Notes under the pieces: model-generated
What the model saw: only the letters and a program-made list of their open reading frames with translations
Database searches by the model: none
Told to the model about the DNA's origin: nothing
Assembly: GCA_038239145.1 (NCBI GenBank)
Contig: JBBSFB010000016.1
Location: forward strand, 1 to 64,000
Direction: 5' to 3'
Origin: PALSA-610 sp038239145
Lineage (GTDB): Bacteria; Actinomycetota; Acidimicrobiia; IMCC26256; PALSA-610
DNA: 64,000 bases
Made by a program: the position numbers and the translations under genes
Shown: one piece after another, positions 32,534 through 43,133 of the stretch
Layout of the letters: each line of letters starts with the position of its first letter
How positions within the stretch are numbered: position 1 is the first letter of the stretch

Positions 32534-33961
32534 TCAGTCGCCGCCTACCGCGAGAGGTGAGCGGTCGGTGGAGCCGGCGCGTTGGATGGTCGAGGCCGCG
32601 TCCTCGTCGCGGATGAGCAGACCGGTCGCCGCGGCCGCAACGACCAGACACCCTCCGACGAAAAAGGCGGCCCGGTACGCCGAGAGCGCGGGGATCTGAC
32701 CGCCGTTCAGGAGCACGGTCAGCAAGACGCCAACGCCGAGTGCGGCCGCGACCTGGCGTTGAGTCGAGTAGATCGCCGACGCCCGCCCGGTGTCCTCGGG
32801 AGTGATGTTCGCGTAGGTCGCGGCTTGGAGCGGGACGAACGCGAACGCCATGCAGATGCCACGCCCGAACATGATGAGCCGGATCCACCACAGGTCGGTG
32901 TGCACGCTGAGCAACGCGAGCATCATCGTCACGATCGACATCGCGACCATGCCCCCGATGATCAGGCGCCGGGGACCGACCCGGTGGTACAGCCGGCCGA
33001 CCAGCTGGCTCGAGACGATGACTCCGATCGCTTGCGGAAACGTCGTCAGGCCCGACTGCAACGCGCTCAGCCCGCGCAGGTCCTGCAGGAACAACGGGAG
33101 GATGTAGAGCACGCCCGCGAAGCTGCCGTAGGTGAGCGTGAGCACGATGTTCGCGTTCCGGAACATGCGGTCCTTGTACAGGCGCAGGGCGAGCATCGGT
33201 GACTCGACGCGCGTCTCCACGACGATCAGCAGCGCGAAGAGTGTGACCCCGACGACTGCGGTGACGAGGACTGCGGGCGAGCGCCAGCCCTTCAAAGGCC
33301 CTTCCGAAAGCGCGTACAGCACGAGTGCGAGCCCGGCGCCGGAAAGCACGAAACCTCCGAGATCGAACGGGCCCGCGGTTCCTTCCTTGTGCTCTTTCAG
33401 GTAGAGCGCGCCGAGAACGAACCCCACGACGCCGACCGGGAGGTTGACGTAGAAGATCCAGCGCCACGACACGTCGGTGACGAGCCAGCCCCCGACGATC
33501 GGTCCGAGCGCGGGAGCGAGAACGGTCGGGATGATGAGGACGGTCGAGGCCTTCGCCCGCTCGACCGGCGGGAACGCGCGGAACAACATCGCGGTGCCGA
33601 CCGGCGTGAGCATGCCGCCGCCGACGCCCTGCAGCACGCGGAACGCGACCAGCTCACCGAGGCTGTGGGCCTGGCCGCAGAACGCCGACGCGATCGTGAA
33701 CATCGCGAGCGCGAAGAGGAAGACCTTCTTGGTGCCGATGCGATCGCCGATCCACCCCGAGGCCGGGATCCAGATCGCCAACGACAGCAGGTATCCGAGC
33801 ACGACCCACTCGATCGACGTCGTGGTCGTGTGGAAGTCGCGCTGCAAAGTGGGCGTCGCGACGAACACGATCGTCGTGTCCATGATGTCCATGAACATGC
33901 CGCACACGAAGACGGCGGCGACGACCCATTTGTATTCGAGGCCGAAGAACGACCGGGGCAT
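32534..33961 (-). CDS. MFS transporter, DHA2 (EmrB/QacA) drug exporter type
   Basis: A 475-residue, 14-helix-type major facilitator. It has DIMDTTIVFVATPTLQRDF in helix 1, GWIGDRIGTKKVFLFAL as motif A, LGPIVGGWLVTDVSWRWIF as the DHA2 motif C region, and a second half with YHRVGPRRLIIGG. It probably exports drugs or other hydrophobic compounds. I chose the ATG at 33961; a TTG at 34009 would add 16 residues and reach to the preceding gene. It lies 51 bp downstream of the LLM oxidoreductase gene on the same strand. Confidence 0.92.
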   Translation of the reverse strand: MPRSFFGLEYKWVVAAVFVCGMFMDIMDTTIVFVATPTLQRDFHTTTTSIEWVVLGYLLSLAIWIPASGWIGDRIGTKKVFLFALAMFTIASAFCGQAHSLGELVAFRVLQGVGGGMLTPVGTAMLFRAFPPVERAKASTVLIIPTVLAPALGPIVGGWLVTDVSWRWIFYVNLPVGVVGFVLGALYLKEHKEGTAGPFDLGGFVLSGAGLALVLYALSEGPLKGWRSPAVLVTAVVGVTLFALLIVVETRVESPMLALRLYKDRMFRNANIVLTLTYGSFAGVLYILPLFLQDLRGLSALQSGLTTFPQAIGVIVSSQLVGRLYHRVGPRRLIIGGMVAMSIVTMMLALLSVHTDLWWIRLIMFGRGICMAFAFVPLQAATYANITPEDTGRASAIYSTQRQVAAALGVGVLLTVLLNGGQIPALSAYRAAFFVGGCLVVAAAATGLLIRDEDAASTIQRAGSTDRSPLAVGGD

Positions 33962-34012
33962 CGGCGAAGAGTATTCGTTCCGATGCGCGGCCGCACCGGA
34001 ACCGACCAATGT

Positions 34013-35005
34013 TCACATCGCCAGTCGGGGCTGCACCCGACTGGCGACCAGCTCCAACGACTCCCACGCGATCTCGGGATCGATGCCGCCGCACAACGGA
34101 TGCAACGCGAGCGAGCCCTTCGACCGGACGTGCTCGACACACTCGTCGGGCGTGAACACCGCGTAGACGCCGTTCTCGCGCAGCTGGTCGACAGTGGTCG
34201 CGGTGTCGAGCGCGACCGAGTCGAGGTTGCCGTCGAGTTGCCACTGCGCGTAGCTCCGCGCCTCGTGCAGCAGGTTCTCGCCGATCGTCGCCCACGTCCG
34301 TTCCGGATCCTCGGAGACGAAGATGTTCAACGGTCCGGTTCCCGGACTGATGATCAAACCGGGCGCCAGGCCGAGACGCTCGCGTTCGGTCTCGTACTCG
34401 GCGACGATCGTCTTCGATCGCCTTTGCGGGAAGAACGGCATGTCAAGCCGGGCCGCGCGCCGCGCCGCGGCGCGTGATCCACCGCCGTAACAGATCATCG
34501 GGTACGGCTGCGAGTACGGCGTCGGGCGCACGAGCACGACGCGACCGTCGTGATCGAACGGCTCGCCCGTCCACGCCTTGCGCATGAGTGTGATCGCGCT
34601 CTCCATGTCGGCGGCACGGTCCTTGAAGCTCTTCCCGAGCGACTCGTACTCCGCCGGTCGGTACCCGATACCGGCGACGTACGACACCCGACCGCGGCTC
34701 AGTTGGTCGAGTACGGCGATGTCTTCCGCGAGCTTCACCGGGTCGTAGAGCGGCACGAGCAAGGCGGCGACGCTGATCGCGATCTCCTTCGTACGCCCGG
34801 CGATCGCCGCCGCCGCGACGAGCGGGGACGGGAGATAGCCGTCCTCGGACGCGTGGTGCTCGGAGACCACCACCGCGCTGAAGCCGTGCTGCTCGCTCCA
34901 CGTCGCCATGTCGAGCGCAGCGGCATAGAGGTCGGCGACGGGCGCGCCGAATGCGGGCGCCCGCAGGTCGAAGCGCAGGACGAACGAGCCGAGGAACGGA
35001 CTCAT
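34013..35005 (-). CDS. LLM-class (luciferase-like) flavin/F420-dependent oxidoreductase
   Basis: A 330-residue bacterial luciferase-fold enzyme. Marks are FSAVVVSEHHASEDGYLPSP, LDQLSRGRVSYVAGIGYRPA and PYPMICYGGGSRAAARRA. In actinobacteria these often use F420 or FMN; the cofactor here is not determined. Its ATG overlaps the stop of another LLM-class gene (ATGA), so the two are co-translated. Confidence 0.9.
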   Translation of the reverse strand: MSPFLGSFVLRFDLRAPAFGAPVADLYAAALDMATWSEQHGFSAVVVSEHHASEDGYLPSPLVAAAAIAGRTKEIAISVAALLVPLYDPVKLAEDIAVLDQLSRGRVSYVAGIGYRPAEYESLGKSFKDRAADMESAITLMRKAWTGEPFDHDGRVVLVRPTPYSQPYPMICYGGGSRAAARRAARLDMPFFPQRRSKTIVAEYETERERLGLAPGLIISPGTGPLNIFVSEDPERTWATIGENLLHEARSYAQWQLDGNLDSVALDTATTVDQLRENGVYAVFTPDECVEHVRSKGSLALHPLCGGIDPEIAWESLELVASRVQPRLAM

Positions 35006-36090
35006 CGGGCCCGGCCCGGGTTCGGCGCCCACCCGTCGAAGCGACCAGCGGGTCGGATGGCCCGGTACTCCCCGACGATCGGTGCGAGCTCGGTGGGGGT
35101 GGCGCCGTGCATGATGACGCCGTCGACACCGAGGTCGAACTGGCGGAGCACGCGCGCCGCGCACCGTGCCGCGTCACCCGTCGCGGCCGGCTCGAGCCAA
35201 TCGTCGGGGAGCAGCGTCGCGACGTGTTCGAGCGTCGCGGTATCGGCCTTCGTGTCGAATGCGCCGGGGAACGACGCCACGATCTCGTCGGCCCGGAACC
35301 GCTCCAGCACCTTCGGATCCCAGCCATTGGTACCGACGAGCAGATCGCCGTAACCCTGGAGATAGGTCGCAAGCCGGCCGACGGTCTTCTTCAGACGCAA
35401 CGGTTCGGGGAGGTGGTCACCGATCGTCGCGTAGCACGACCAGATGCGAACGGCGGCCGGATCGCGTCCGGCTTCGTCGGCGGCGCGCCGCACCGAGGCC
35501 ACGCACCGTTCCACCGTCTCATCGGTGAAGAACGTGTGCAACACCACGGCGTCGAAACAACGACCGGATAGCGCCAGCGAGTTCGGGCCGAACGCGACGA
35601 ACCCGAGCGGGATGTCCTCGTCGAACGATGCGTCGAGATGGAGCACCGGGAACTTCCCCGCGGGACCGTCGTGCCCGAACACGACCTCGCCGTGCCACAG
35701 CCGGCGCATGATGCCCACGAAGTCCTCGATCTGGGCGGTCGTGATGCGAGGTATGCCGTACGCGTCGAAGAGCGGAGCGATCCCACGGCCGAGACCAAGG
35801 GTGAAGCGCCCACCTGTCAACCGGTGCATGGTCGTGGCGTGCGACGCGGTGACGATCGGGTGGCGCGTGTTGTGGTTCGTGGCCGCGGTCGCGATGCCGA
35901 GGGTCGACGACACTGCGCCGACCGCGCCCGACAGTGTGAACGCCTCCTTGATGTTGAAGCGCTCCGAGAGAAACGTCGAACCGAGCCCGAGCGCTTCGCC
36001 CGCGCCAACCTCGTCGATCAGCTCGACCGGAGACTGCGGCGCCCCGGCCAGCACGTAGAACCCGATCTCGTTGAGTTGAGGCTGATCCAT
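35002..36090 (-). CDS. LLM-class F420-dependent oxidoreductase (TIGR03857-like)
   Basis: A 362-residue luciferase-like enzyme. It begins LNEIGFYVLAGAPQSPVELI, with GLGSTFLSERFNIKEA, AATNHNTRHPIVTASHATTM and LTGGRFTLGLGRGIAPLFDA. These match the actinobacterial F420-dependent group. The C-terminus (DGVIMHGATPTELAPIV) completes the barrel. The ATG at 36090 was chosen over longer readings because it gives the family start. It is first of two paralogous LLM genes and divergent from the nitronate monooxygenase 47 bp away. Confidence 0.9.
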   Translation of the reverse strand: MDQPQLNEIGFYVLAGAPQSPVELIDEVGAGEALGLGSTFLSERFNIKEAFTLSGAVGAVSSTLGIATAATNHNTRHPIVTASHATTMHRLTGGRFTLGLGRGIAPLFDAYGIPRITTAQIEDFVGIMRRLWHGEVVFGHDGPAGKFPVLHLDASFDEDIPLGFVAFGPNSLALSGRCFDAVVLHTFFTDETVERCVASVRRAADEAGRDPAAVRIWSCYATIGDHLPEPLRLKKTVGRLATYLQGYGDLLVGTNGWDPKVLERFRADEIVASFPGAFDTKADTATLEHVATLLPDDWLEPAATGDAARCAARVLRQFDLGVDGVIMHGATPTELAPIVGEYRAIRPAGRFDGWAPNPGRAR

Positions 36091-36137
36091 TGGCCAAGTA
36101 TCTCCTTCAGCCGGCGCCCGTGGATACTTTGGCCGCG

Positions 36138-37195
36138 ATGAGCCTGGTCGCCGACCTCGAACACCCGATCGTCCAAGCAGCGATGGCCGGTGGCCCCTCG
36201 ACACCCTCGCTCGCCGCCGCGGTGAGCGCGGCCGGCGCATCGGCTTCGTCGCGGCGGGGTACCTCTCCCCCGAAGCGCTCCGGGAGGACATCGCGACAAC
36301 GGCGAGGTTCACACCCCGACCGTTCGGCGTCAACATCTTCTCGCCCTCGGGCAAACCCGCGGATCCGGCGCGCGTCCGGGAATTCACGCGTTTGCTCACG
36401 CCGCTTGCCGACGCGCACGGCCTACGGCTGGGCGAGCCGCGCTTCGACGACGACCACTACGACGCGAAGATCGACGTCGTCGTGGATATGCGGCCCGCGG
36501 TGGTCTCGTTCGCGTTCGGGTGCCCGACCAGCGGGACCGTGGACGCGCTGCGGGCGGCGGGCATCGAGGTGTGGGTGACGGTCACCGACGCGTCCGAAGC
36601 CGTGCTCGCCGCCGACGCCGGAGCTGACGCCGTCGTAGCCCAGGGTTCGGAAGGCGGTGGACATCGAGGGTCGTTCGTCGACGACGACGGGCTCCCCGAG
36701 TCGAGAACGGAGTTGCTCGGGCACATCACCACCGCAGTCTCGGCTCGCCCCCACACGCCGGCGGTCGTCGGGAGCGGCGGCATCACGCACGGCGCGGACA
36801 TCGCCGAGACCCTCGCCTCGAGTGCGGTCGCGGCGCAGTTGGGAACCGCCTTCCTGCTCGGCCGAGAGTCGGGTACGAACACCGCGCAACGCCGAGCCGT
36901 GGCCGAGGACCGCCCGACGATGCTCACCCGGGCGTTCACGGGGCGGTACGCCCGCGGGATCGTGAACGCATGGGCCGACGACTTCAGCGCGGTCGCGCCG
37001 AGCGCGTACCCCGAGATCCATCACCACACGGCGCCACTCCGGGCCCACGGGCGCGCGAGCGGCAACGACGATCTCGTCAACCTCTGGGCCGGTATCCGCC
37101 ACGTGCTCGCACGGCGTTGCCCGCAGGGGGAGATCGTCGCGCAACTGGTCGCCGAGTTGGCGACCGAGCGCCGGAGGAGCCGGGCGCCCGGATAA
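36138..37195 (+). pseudogene. Nitronate monooxygenase-like gene with a single frameshift
   Basis: From ATG 36138 the frame gives MSLVADLEHPIVQAAMAGGP... up to AAVSAAG, then breaks. One frame over, from 36239, it continues without a stop as IGFVAAGYLSPEALREDIAT and runs to TAA at 37195. At 36234-36238 GGCGC stands where GGCGGC would restore the family motif AAGGIGF, so one G appears to be lost. The joined product (about 352 residues) has the FMN/nitronate monooxygenase features AQGSEGGGHRGSF and VVGSGGITHGADIAE. True mutation and sequencing error cannot be told apart here. Confidence 0.85.
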
Positions 37196-37229
37196 CTTGC
37201 AGGCCGCGCACTACAGCAAGGATCCGGAC

Positions 37230-39188
37230 ATGTCTTCTTCGTTCCACGTGCACTACTCGAGCCCGGCGAAATCGGGCCCGCCGACGGATCCGCCCCGCCC
37301 GTCCACCACGAAGAAGCCCGCGCCTCGTTGGCTGCACACGGTGTGGATCGCCGGGCTCGTGCTCACCCTCCTCCTGCTGTTCTTCCCGGCGTCGAAGACG
37401 TCAAGCACCAAGCTGACGTTCAGCGACTGGCAAGCGAAGGTCGGCGGCAACGAGGTGTCGACCGCCGTGATCGACACGTCCGGCAAGGTCACCGGTGTCC
37501 TGACCGACAAGAACAAGACGCACTACGAGTCGCGGATCCCCGCCGCGCTGAACGACGACACTCTCAGCGCTTATCTGAGCGCGCACAAGGTCACCGTGAG
37601 CGGCACGACCAACTCCACCAGCATCTGGAGCATCATCGGTGGCCTCGCACCCTTGCTGCTCCTGCTCGGCGCGTACTTCTACATCAGCCGCCGCGCGACG
37701 AAGCAGCTCGCGGGTGGACTCCGCGGGATCGGGTCGTCGAAAGCGAAGGTCTACGACCAGGACCGCCCGACGACCCGCTTCACCGATGTCGCCGGGTACG
37801 AGGGCGCCAAGCGCGAAATCAGCGAGGTCGTCGATTTCCTCAAGCATCCCGAACGCTACGCGGCCGCGGGTGCAGTGGCGCCGCGCGGCGTGCTGATGGT
37901 CGGACCGCCGGGTACCGGCAAGACGCTGTTGGCGCGGGCCGTCGCCGGTGAGGCCGAAGTGCCGTTCTTCGCGTTGACCGGCTCGAGCTTCGTCGAGATG
38001 TTCGTCGGTGTGGGCGCGGCGCGCGTACGCGACCTCTTCGCCGCGGCCCGTAAGACCGCACCCGCGATCATCTTCATCGACGAGATCGACGCGATCGGTC
38101 AGCGCCGCGGCGGCGGTCTGGTGTCGAACGACGAGCGGGAACAGACCCTCAACCAGATGCTCGCGGAGATGGACGGGTTCGACCCGACCTCCGGCGTCGT
38201 GGTGCTCGGAGCGACCAACCGGCCCGAGACCCTCGACCCCGCGTTGCTCCGGCCCGGTCGCTTCGACCGCCAGGTCGAGATCCCGTTGCCGAACCTGCTC
38301 GAGCGCAAGGCGATCCTCGCCGTGCACGCGCGCGGGAAGCAGCTCGGCCACGACGTCGACTTCGACGTCATCGCCCGCTCGACGCCCGGCTTCTCCGGCG
38401 CCGACCTCGCCAACCTCATCAACGAGGCGGCGATCGTGGCCGTCCGCGACGATCGCACCACGATCTCGGCCACCGACTTCTCCGACGCGCGCGACCGGAT
38501 TCTGCTCGGTCGACGCGAGGCCACCAACGCACTGATGCCCGGCGAGAAGCACGCAGTTGCCGTGCACGAGTCGGGCCACGCGCTGGTGGCCGCGCTGTCA
38601 CCGAACGCCGACCCGGTCGCCAAGGTCACGATCCTGCCAGTCGGTCAGGCGCTCGGCGTCACCGAACAGCTGCCTTCGGACGAGCGTCACCTCTACAGCG
38701 AGAGCTATCTGAAGGACTCGCTCGCGGTGCGACTCGGCGGTCGAGCCGCCGAGCTACTGGTGCTGGGTGAAGCATCCTCGGGTGCGTCGAGCGATCTCGC
38801 CGGCGCGACCGACCTCGCGACGCGCATGGTGCGCGAATACGGCATGAGCAAGAAGCTCGGGCCGGTCGGCTTCTCCGGCGGCTCGCCCATGTACCTCGGC
38901 AGCGAGCAGGTGCACAGTCGCGACTACGCGGAAGCGACGCAGCGCGTCATCGACGAAGAGGTGTCGGACCTCCTGCGCGAAGCGGAGTCCCGGGCCCTGC
39001 AACTCCTCGGAGATCATCGCGACGCGCTCGATCGTCTGGTCGTCGATCTCGTCGCGCACGAGACCGTCGACGGCGAGGCGGTCGCCGCCGCGTTGACAGG
39101 CGATGCCGGGCCGACCGGGCCCGCCGAAAGTGGCGGACCACTGCGGACGCCCCAATTCCAGGCCCGGGCGACGCCTCCGATCTCCTGA
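37230..39188 (+). CDS. ftsH: ATP-dependent zinc metalloprotease FtsH
   Basis: A 652-residue membrane AAA+ protease that degrades misfolded membrane and selected soluble proteins. Two membrane helices (about 35-55 and 145-165) flank a short extracytoplasmic domain. The AAA domain has Walker A GPPGTGKT, Walker B IIFIDEIDA, and second region of homology NRPETLDPALLRPGRFDRQV. The zinc site is HESGH at about residue 446, with a downstream acidic ligand region SSGASSDLAGATDLA. ATG 37230 has an AAGGA site; an in-frame start 11 codons upstream is less likely. Stands alone in its strand context. Confidence 0.95.
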   Translation: MSSSFHVHYSSPAKSGPPTDPPRPSTTKKPAPRWLHTVWIAGLVLTLLLLFFPASKTSSTKLTFSDWQAKVGGNEVSTAVIDTSGKVTGVLTDKNKTHYESRIPAALNDDTLSAYLSAHKVTVSGTTNSTSIWSIIGGLAPLLLLLGAYFYISRRATKQLAGGLRGIGSSKAKVYDQDRPTTRFTDVAGYEGAKREISEVVDFLKHPERYAAAGAVAPRGVLMVGPPGTGKTLLARAVAGEAEVPFFALTGSSFVEMFVGVGAARVRDLFAAARKTAPAIIFIDEIDAIGQRRGGGLVSNDEREQTLNQMLAEMDGFDPTSGVVVLGATNRPETLDPALLRPGRFDRQVEIPLPNLLERKAILAVHARGKQLGHDVDFDVIARSTPGFSGADLANLINEAAIVAVRDDRTTISATDFSDARDRILLGRREATNALMPGEKHAVAVHESGHALVAALSPNADPVAKVTILPVGQALGVTEQLPSDERHLYSESYLKDSLAVRLGGRAAELLVLGEASSGASSDLAGATDLATRMVREYGMSKKLGPVGFSGGSPMYLGSEQVHSRDYAEATQRVIDEEVSDLLREAESRALQLLGDHRDALDRLVVDLVAHETVDGEAVAAALTGDAGPTGPAESGGPLRTPQFQARATPPIS

Positions 39189-39202
39189 GCCGAGAACGGC
39201 TC
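39187..39202. terminator. Hairpin after ftsH
   Basis: GAGCCG-agaa-CGGCTC overlaps the ftsH stop and ends 5 bp before the stop of the convergent gene. Six-base-pair stem, no T-tract. Confidence 0.4.
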
Positions 39203-39207
39203 GAGAG

Positions 39208-39543
39208 CTAGGCCGACTCGGCGACCGTCACCGGGGTCCGTTCCGCACCGCCCTCGCGAGCGCGCCGGTGCTCGTCGAGCGGGTCGGGTTCCACGACCGC
39301 GGGATGACGCGCGAGCCATTCCGACATCCACTGCCGGGCCACGCGCTCGGTCACGAACTGGGGCCGGGGACCGTCGCCCTGACGCCACTCCCACACGGTC
39401 TGGTCGGTCTCGGTCTGGCGGCTGACGAGGTCGAACCCGAGCCGGGCGGCCTCGGCCGGCAGCGCGTCGAACACGTGCACCTCATCGGCCGGTTCCGGGA
39501 CGGGAACACTCGACAATCCCGGTTCCCGTGGCCCCGTTCGCAT
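39208..39543 (-). CDS. Hypothetical protein, probable stress-regulon member
   Basis: A 111-residue soluble protein with no recognised domain. The middle (LPAEAARLGFDLVSRQTETD then QTVWEWRQGDGPRPQFVTER) is well-composed coding sequence, and the tail is charged. ATG 39543 begins MRTGPREPG. A consensus SigB/SigF-type promoter ends only 9 bases before this ATG, so the mRNA would be leaderless or nearly so, which also supports this start. Function unknown. Confidence 0.65.
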   Translation of the reverse strand: MRTGPREPGLSSVPVPEPADEVHVFDALPAEAARLGFDLVSRQTETDQTVWEWRQGDGPRPQFVTERVARQWMSEWLARHPAVVEPDPLDEHRRAREGGAERTPVTVAESA

Positions 39544-39552
39544 GCCGTACGA

Positions 39553-39579
39553 ATACCCCACGACGCGGCGGCGGAAAAC
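39553..39579 (-). promoter_or_regulatory. SigB/SigF-type promoter driving a near-leaderless gene
   Basis: On the minus strand: GTTT (39579-39576), 17 nt spacer, GGGTAT (39558-39553), a full match to the consensus. The ATG of the downstream gene is at 39543, so transcription would begin at or within a few bases of the start codon. Confidence 0.6.
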
Positions 39580-39674
39580 CCGGCCGACACCGGGTAAAAG
39601 CCCGAAGACGAGACCCTGGACGACATGGAGCGGCACGCGCTCCGAGCATCGCGACATCTGGGCCGGCCCCGTGA

Positions 39675-40180
39675 CTATCGGCGCTCGGCGATACCGCGCA
39701 CGTACGCGGCCTGGCCCACGTGTTCGAGGTTGTCGGTGATGACACTGACGAGGCGCGCGCCGAGGGTCACGGGCGGATCCCACGCGTCGTCGACGACCCG
39801 GTCGAGCTCCCGCGGGGAGATCGTCTTCAGGTAGGCCGCGGTGACTTCGTGCACGGAGTCGTAGTAGCCGATCAGGTCCGTCGCGCTCGCGCGCACCGCG
39901 GCCACCTGCTCGCTCGTCTGGCCGTAGCCCGTCTCGGAGTCGTCGAACCCGAGCCCGAAGCGATCCGACCATCCCTGCATCCACGTCTGCTCCGCACCCC
40001 GGAGCTTGGAGAGGTGGACGTCCTGGATGCGGGCGACGTGCCAGATCAGCCAAGCGATGGGGTTCGCATCATCGTCGACCCGCCACGTCAGCGCGTCGAC
40101 GTCGAGACCCTCGACAGCCCGGTGGACACCGCTCCGGACCCGCCCGAAGGCATCGTCGAGCAGCGCGTTGATGTCGTCGG

Positions 40181-40184
<4 letters not shown>
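39675..40184 (-). CDS. DinB-superfamily protein
   Basis: A 169-residue four-helix-bundle protein of the DinB/DUF664 type. It has a metal-ligand-type histidine in NPIAWLIWHVARIQDVHL and later VITDNLEHVGQAAYVRGI. Actinobacterial members often act as thiol-dependent S-transferases (mycothiol or bacillithiol), but the role here is unknown. Its ATG overlaps the glgX stop (ATGA), so it is co-translated with a glycogen debranching enzyme, an unexpected pairing. Confidence 0.88.
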
Positions 40185-42292
<2,108 letters not shown>

Positions 42293-42348
42293 GTCGAATC
42301 AACCCCACGATCGAGTCCGGAGCCGCCGAGTCTGGCAGCCCGCCGGCC

Positions 42349-42819
42349 TCAGCCGTGCATGGCGTGCGGAAGCCCCTCGCGGGCGTGGTCGACGGCCTCG
42401 TGGATTCGCCACGGGATCGACGGCCTGCCGCCCGTGTCGTCGGCGGCCAGCACCAGGCCCCCGAGCATCGAGACGTTCTTGAAGAACTGCGTGCGCTGGG
42501 CGGCGCGCGCGGACGCTTCGGTCTCGTTCCAGAACGCGTGCCCGGCAAGTGTCGTCGGGACGAGCGACGCCGCCAGCGCCAACGCGGCGAGCCGGGGAAA
42601 CTTGCCGGCGCCGAGCGCGAGACCGGCGACGACCTGCACCGTGCCGTTCACGCGGACGAGCGTGACGGTGTCTCCCGGCAGTCCGAGTGACTCGTTGAGC
42701 CCGGCGACCACGTTCTCGGCCTTCGGCACCTTCTTCTCCGCGTTGCGCACGGCGTCAATGCCACCGAGCACGAACATCGAGCCGAGCATCGGTCGTGCAA
42801 GCGTGCGAACCAGGTCCAT
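42349..42819 (-). CDS. DoxX-family membrane protein
   Basis: A 156-residue membrane protein with four hydrophobic segments. Typical DoxX stretches are DLVRTLARPMLGSMFVLGGI at the start, VVAGLALGAGKFPRLAALAL and FWNETEASARAAQRTQFFKN. ATG 42819 has a GAAGGGA site upstream. It precedes glgX by 56 bp on the same strand. DoxX proteins take part in thiol stress complexes in some actinobacteria; a role here is not established. Confidence 0.85.
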   Translation of the reverse strand: MDLVRTLARPMLGSMFVLGGIDAVRNAEKKVPKAENVVAGLNESLGLPGDTVTLVRVNGTVQVVAGLALGAGKFPRLAALALAASLVPTTLAGHAFWNETEASARAAQRTQFFKNVSMLGGLVLAADDTGGRPSIPWRIHEAVDHAREGLPHAMHG

Positions 42820-43133
42820 GGGTCGATCCCTTCGATCCGCCAACGGTACCCGGCGACTGCGCCTGGTAATCCCGTATTAACTGGCCGGTAATGCCGCAGC
42901 AACCGCCGTCAACATCCGATGTAATTGCGACGAACGCCCCGAGTAACCCCGCATCCAGCTGGGTATCACGCGCGGTGCCGTCTCGCGTGAGTGCCCGGTC
43001 GGTGCGACGGGCGATACAAGATCTGCGGGCAGCGCCGGAGCTGTGCGTACGGGTGATGCGAGAACAGTGCCGGTACCTCGGTCTCTTCGACCGGGCCGGG
43101 CGTTACGTGCTGCGAGTCAGCGAGGAGCCTTGG
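42820..43133. other. Divergent intergenic region before glgE
   Basis: If glgE begins at 43134, this 314 bp is non-coding and holds the divergent promoters of the doxX-glgX and glgE-treY units. It includes a relatively AT-rich part near 42866-42935. An in-frame open stretch back to 42891 exists but encodes sequence unlike GlgE. I find no clear promoter consensus. Confidence 0.45.

Noticed and set aside
42960..42975. GGGTAT near 42953 as another SigB-type promoter before glgE
   Set aside because: No GTTT or GTTG at 15-17 nt upstream; only GTAA at about 14 nt.
42891..43133. N-terminal extension of GlgE from ATG 42891
   Set aside because: The 81 extra residues are not GlgE-like, and a TTG/GTG start with a GAGGAG site gives the family N-terminus.
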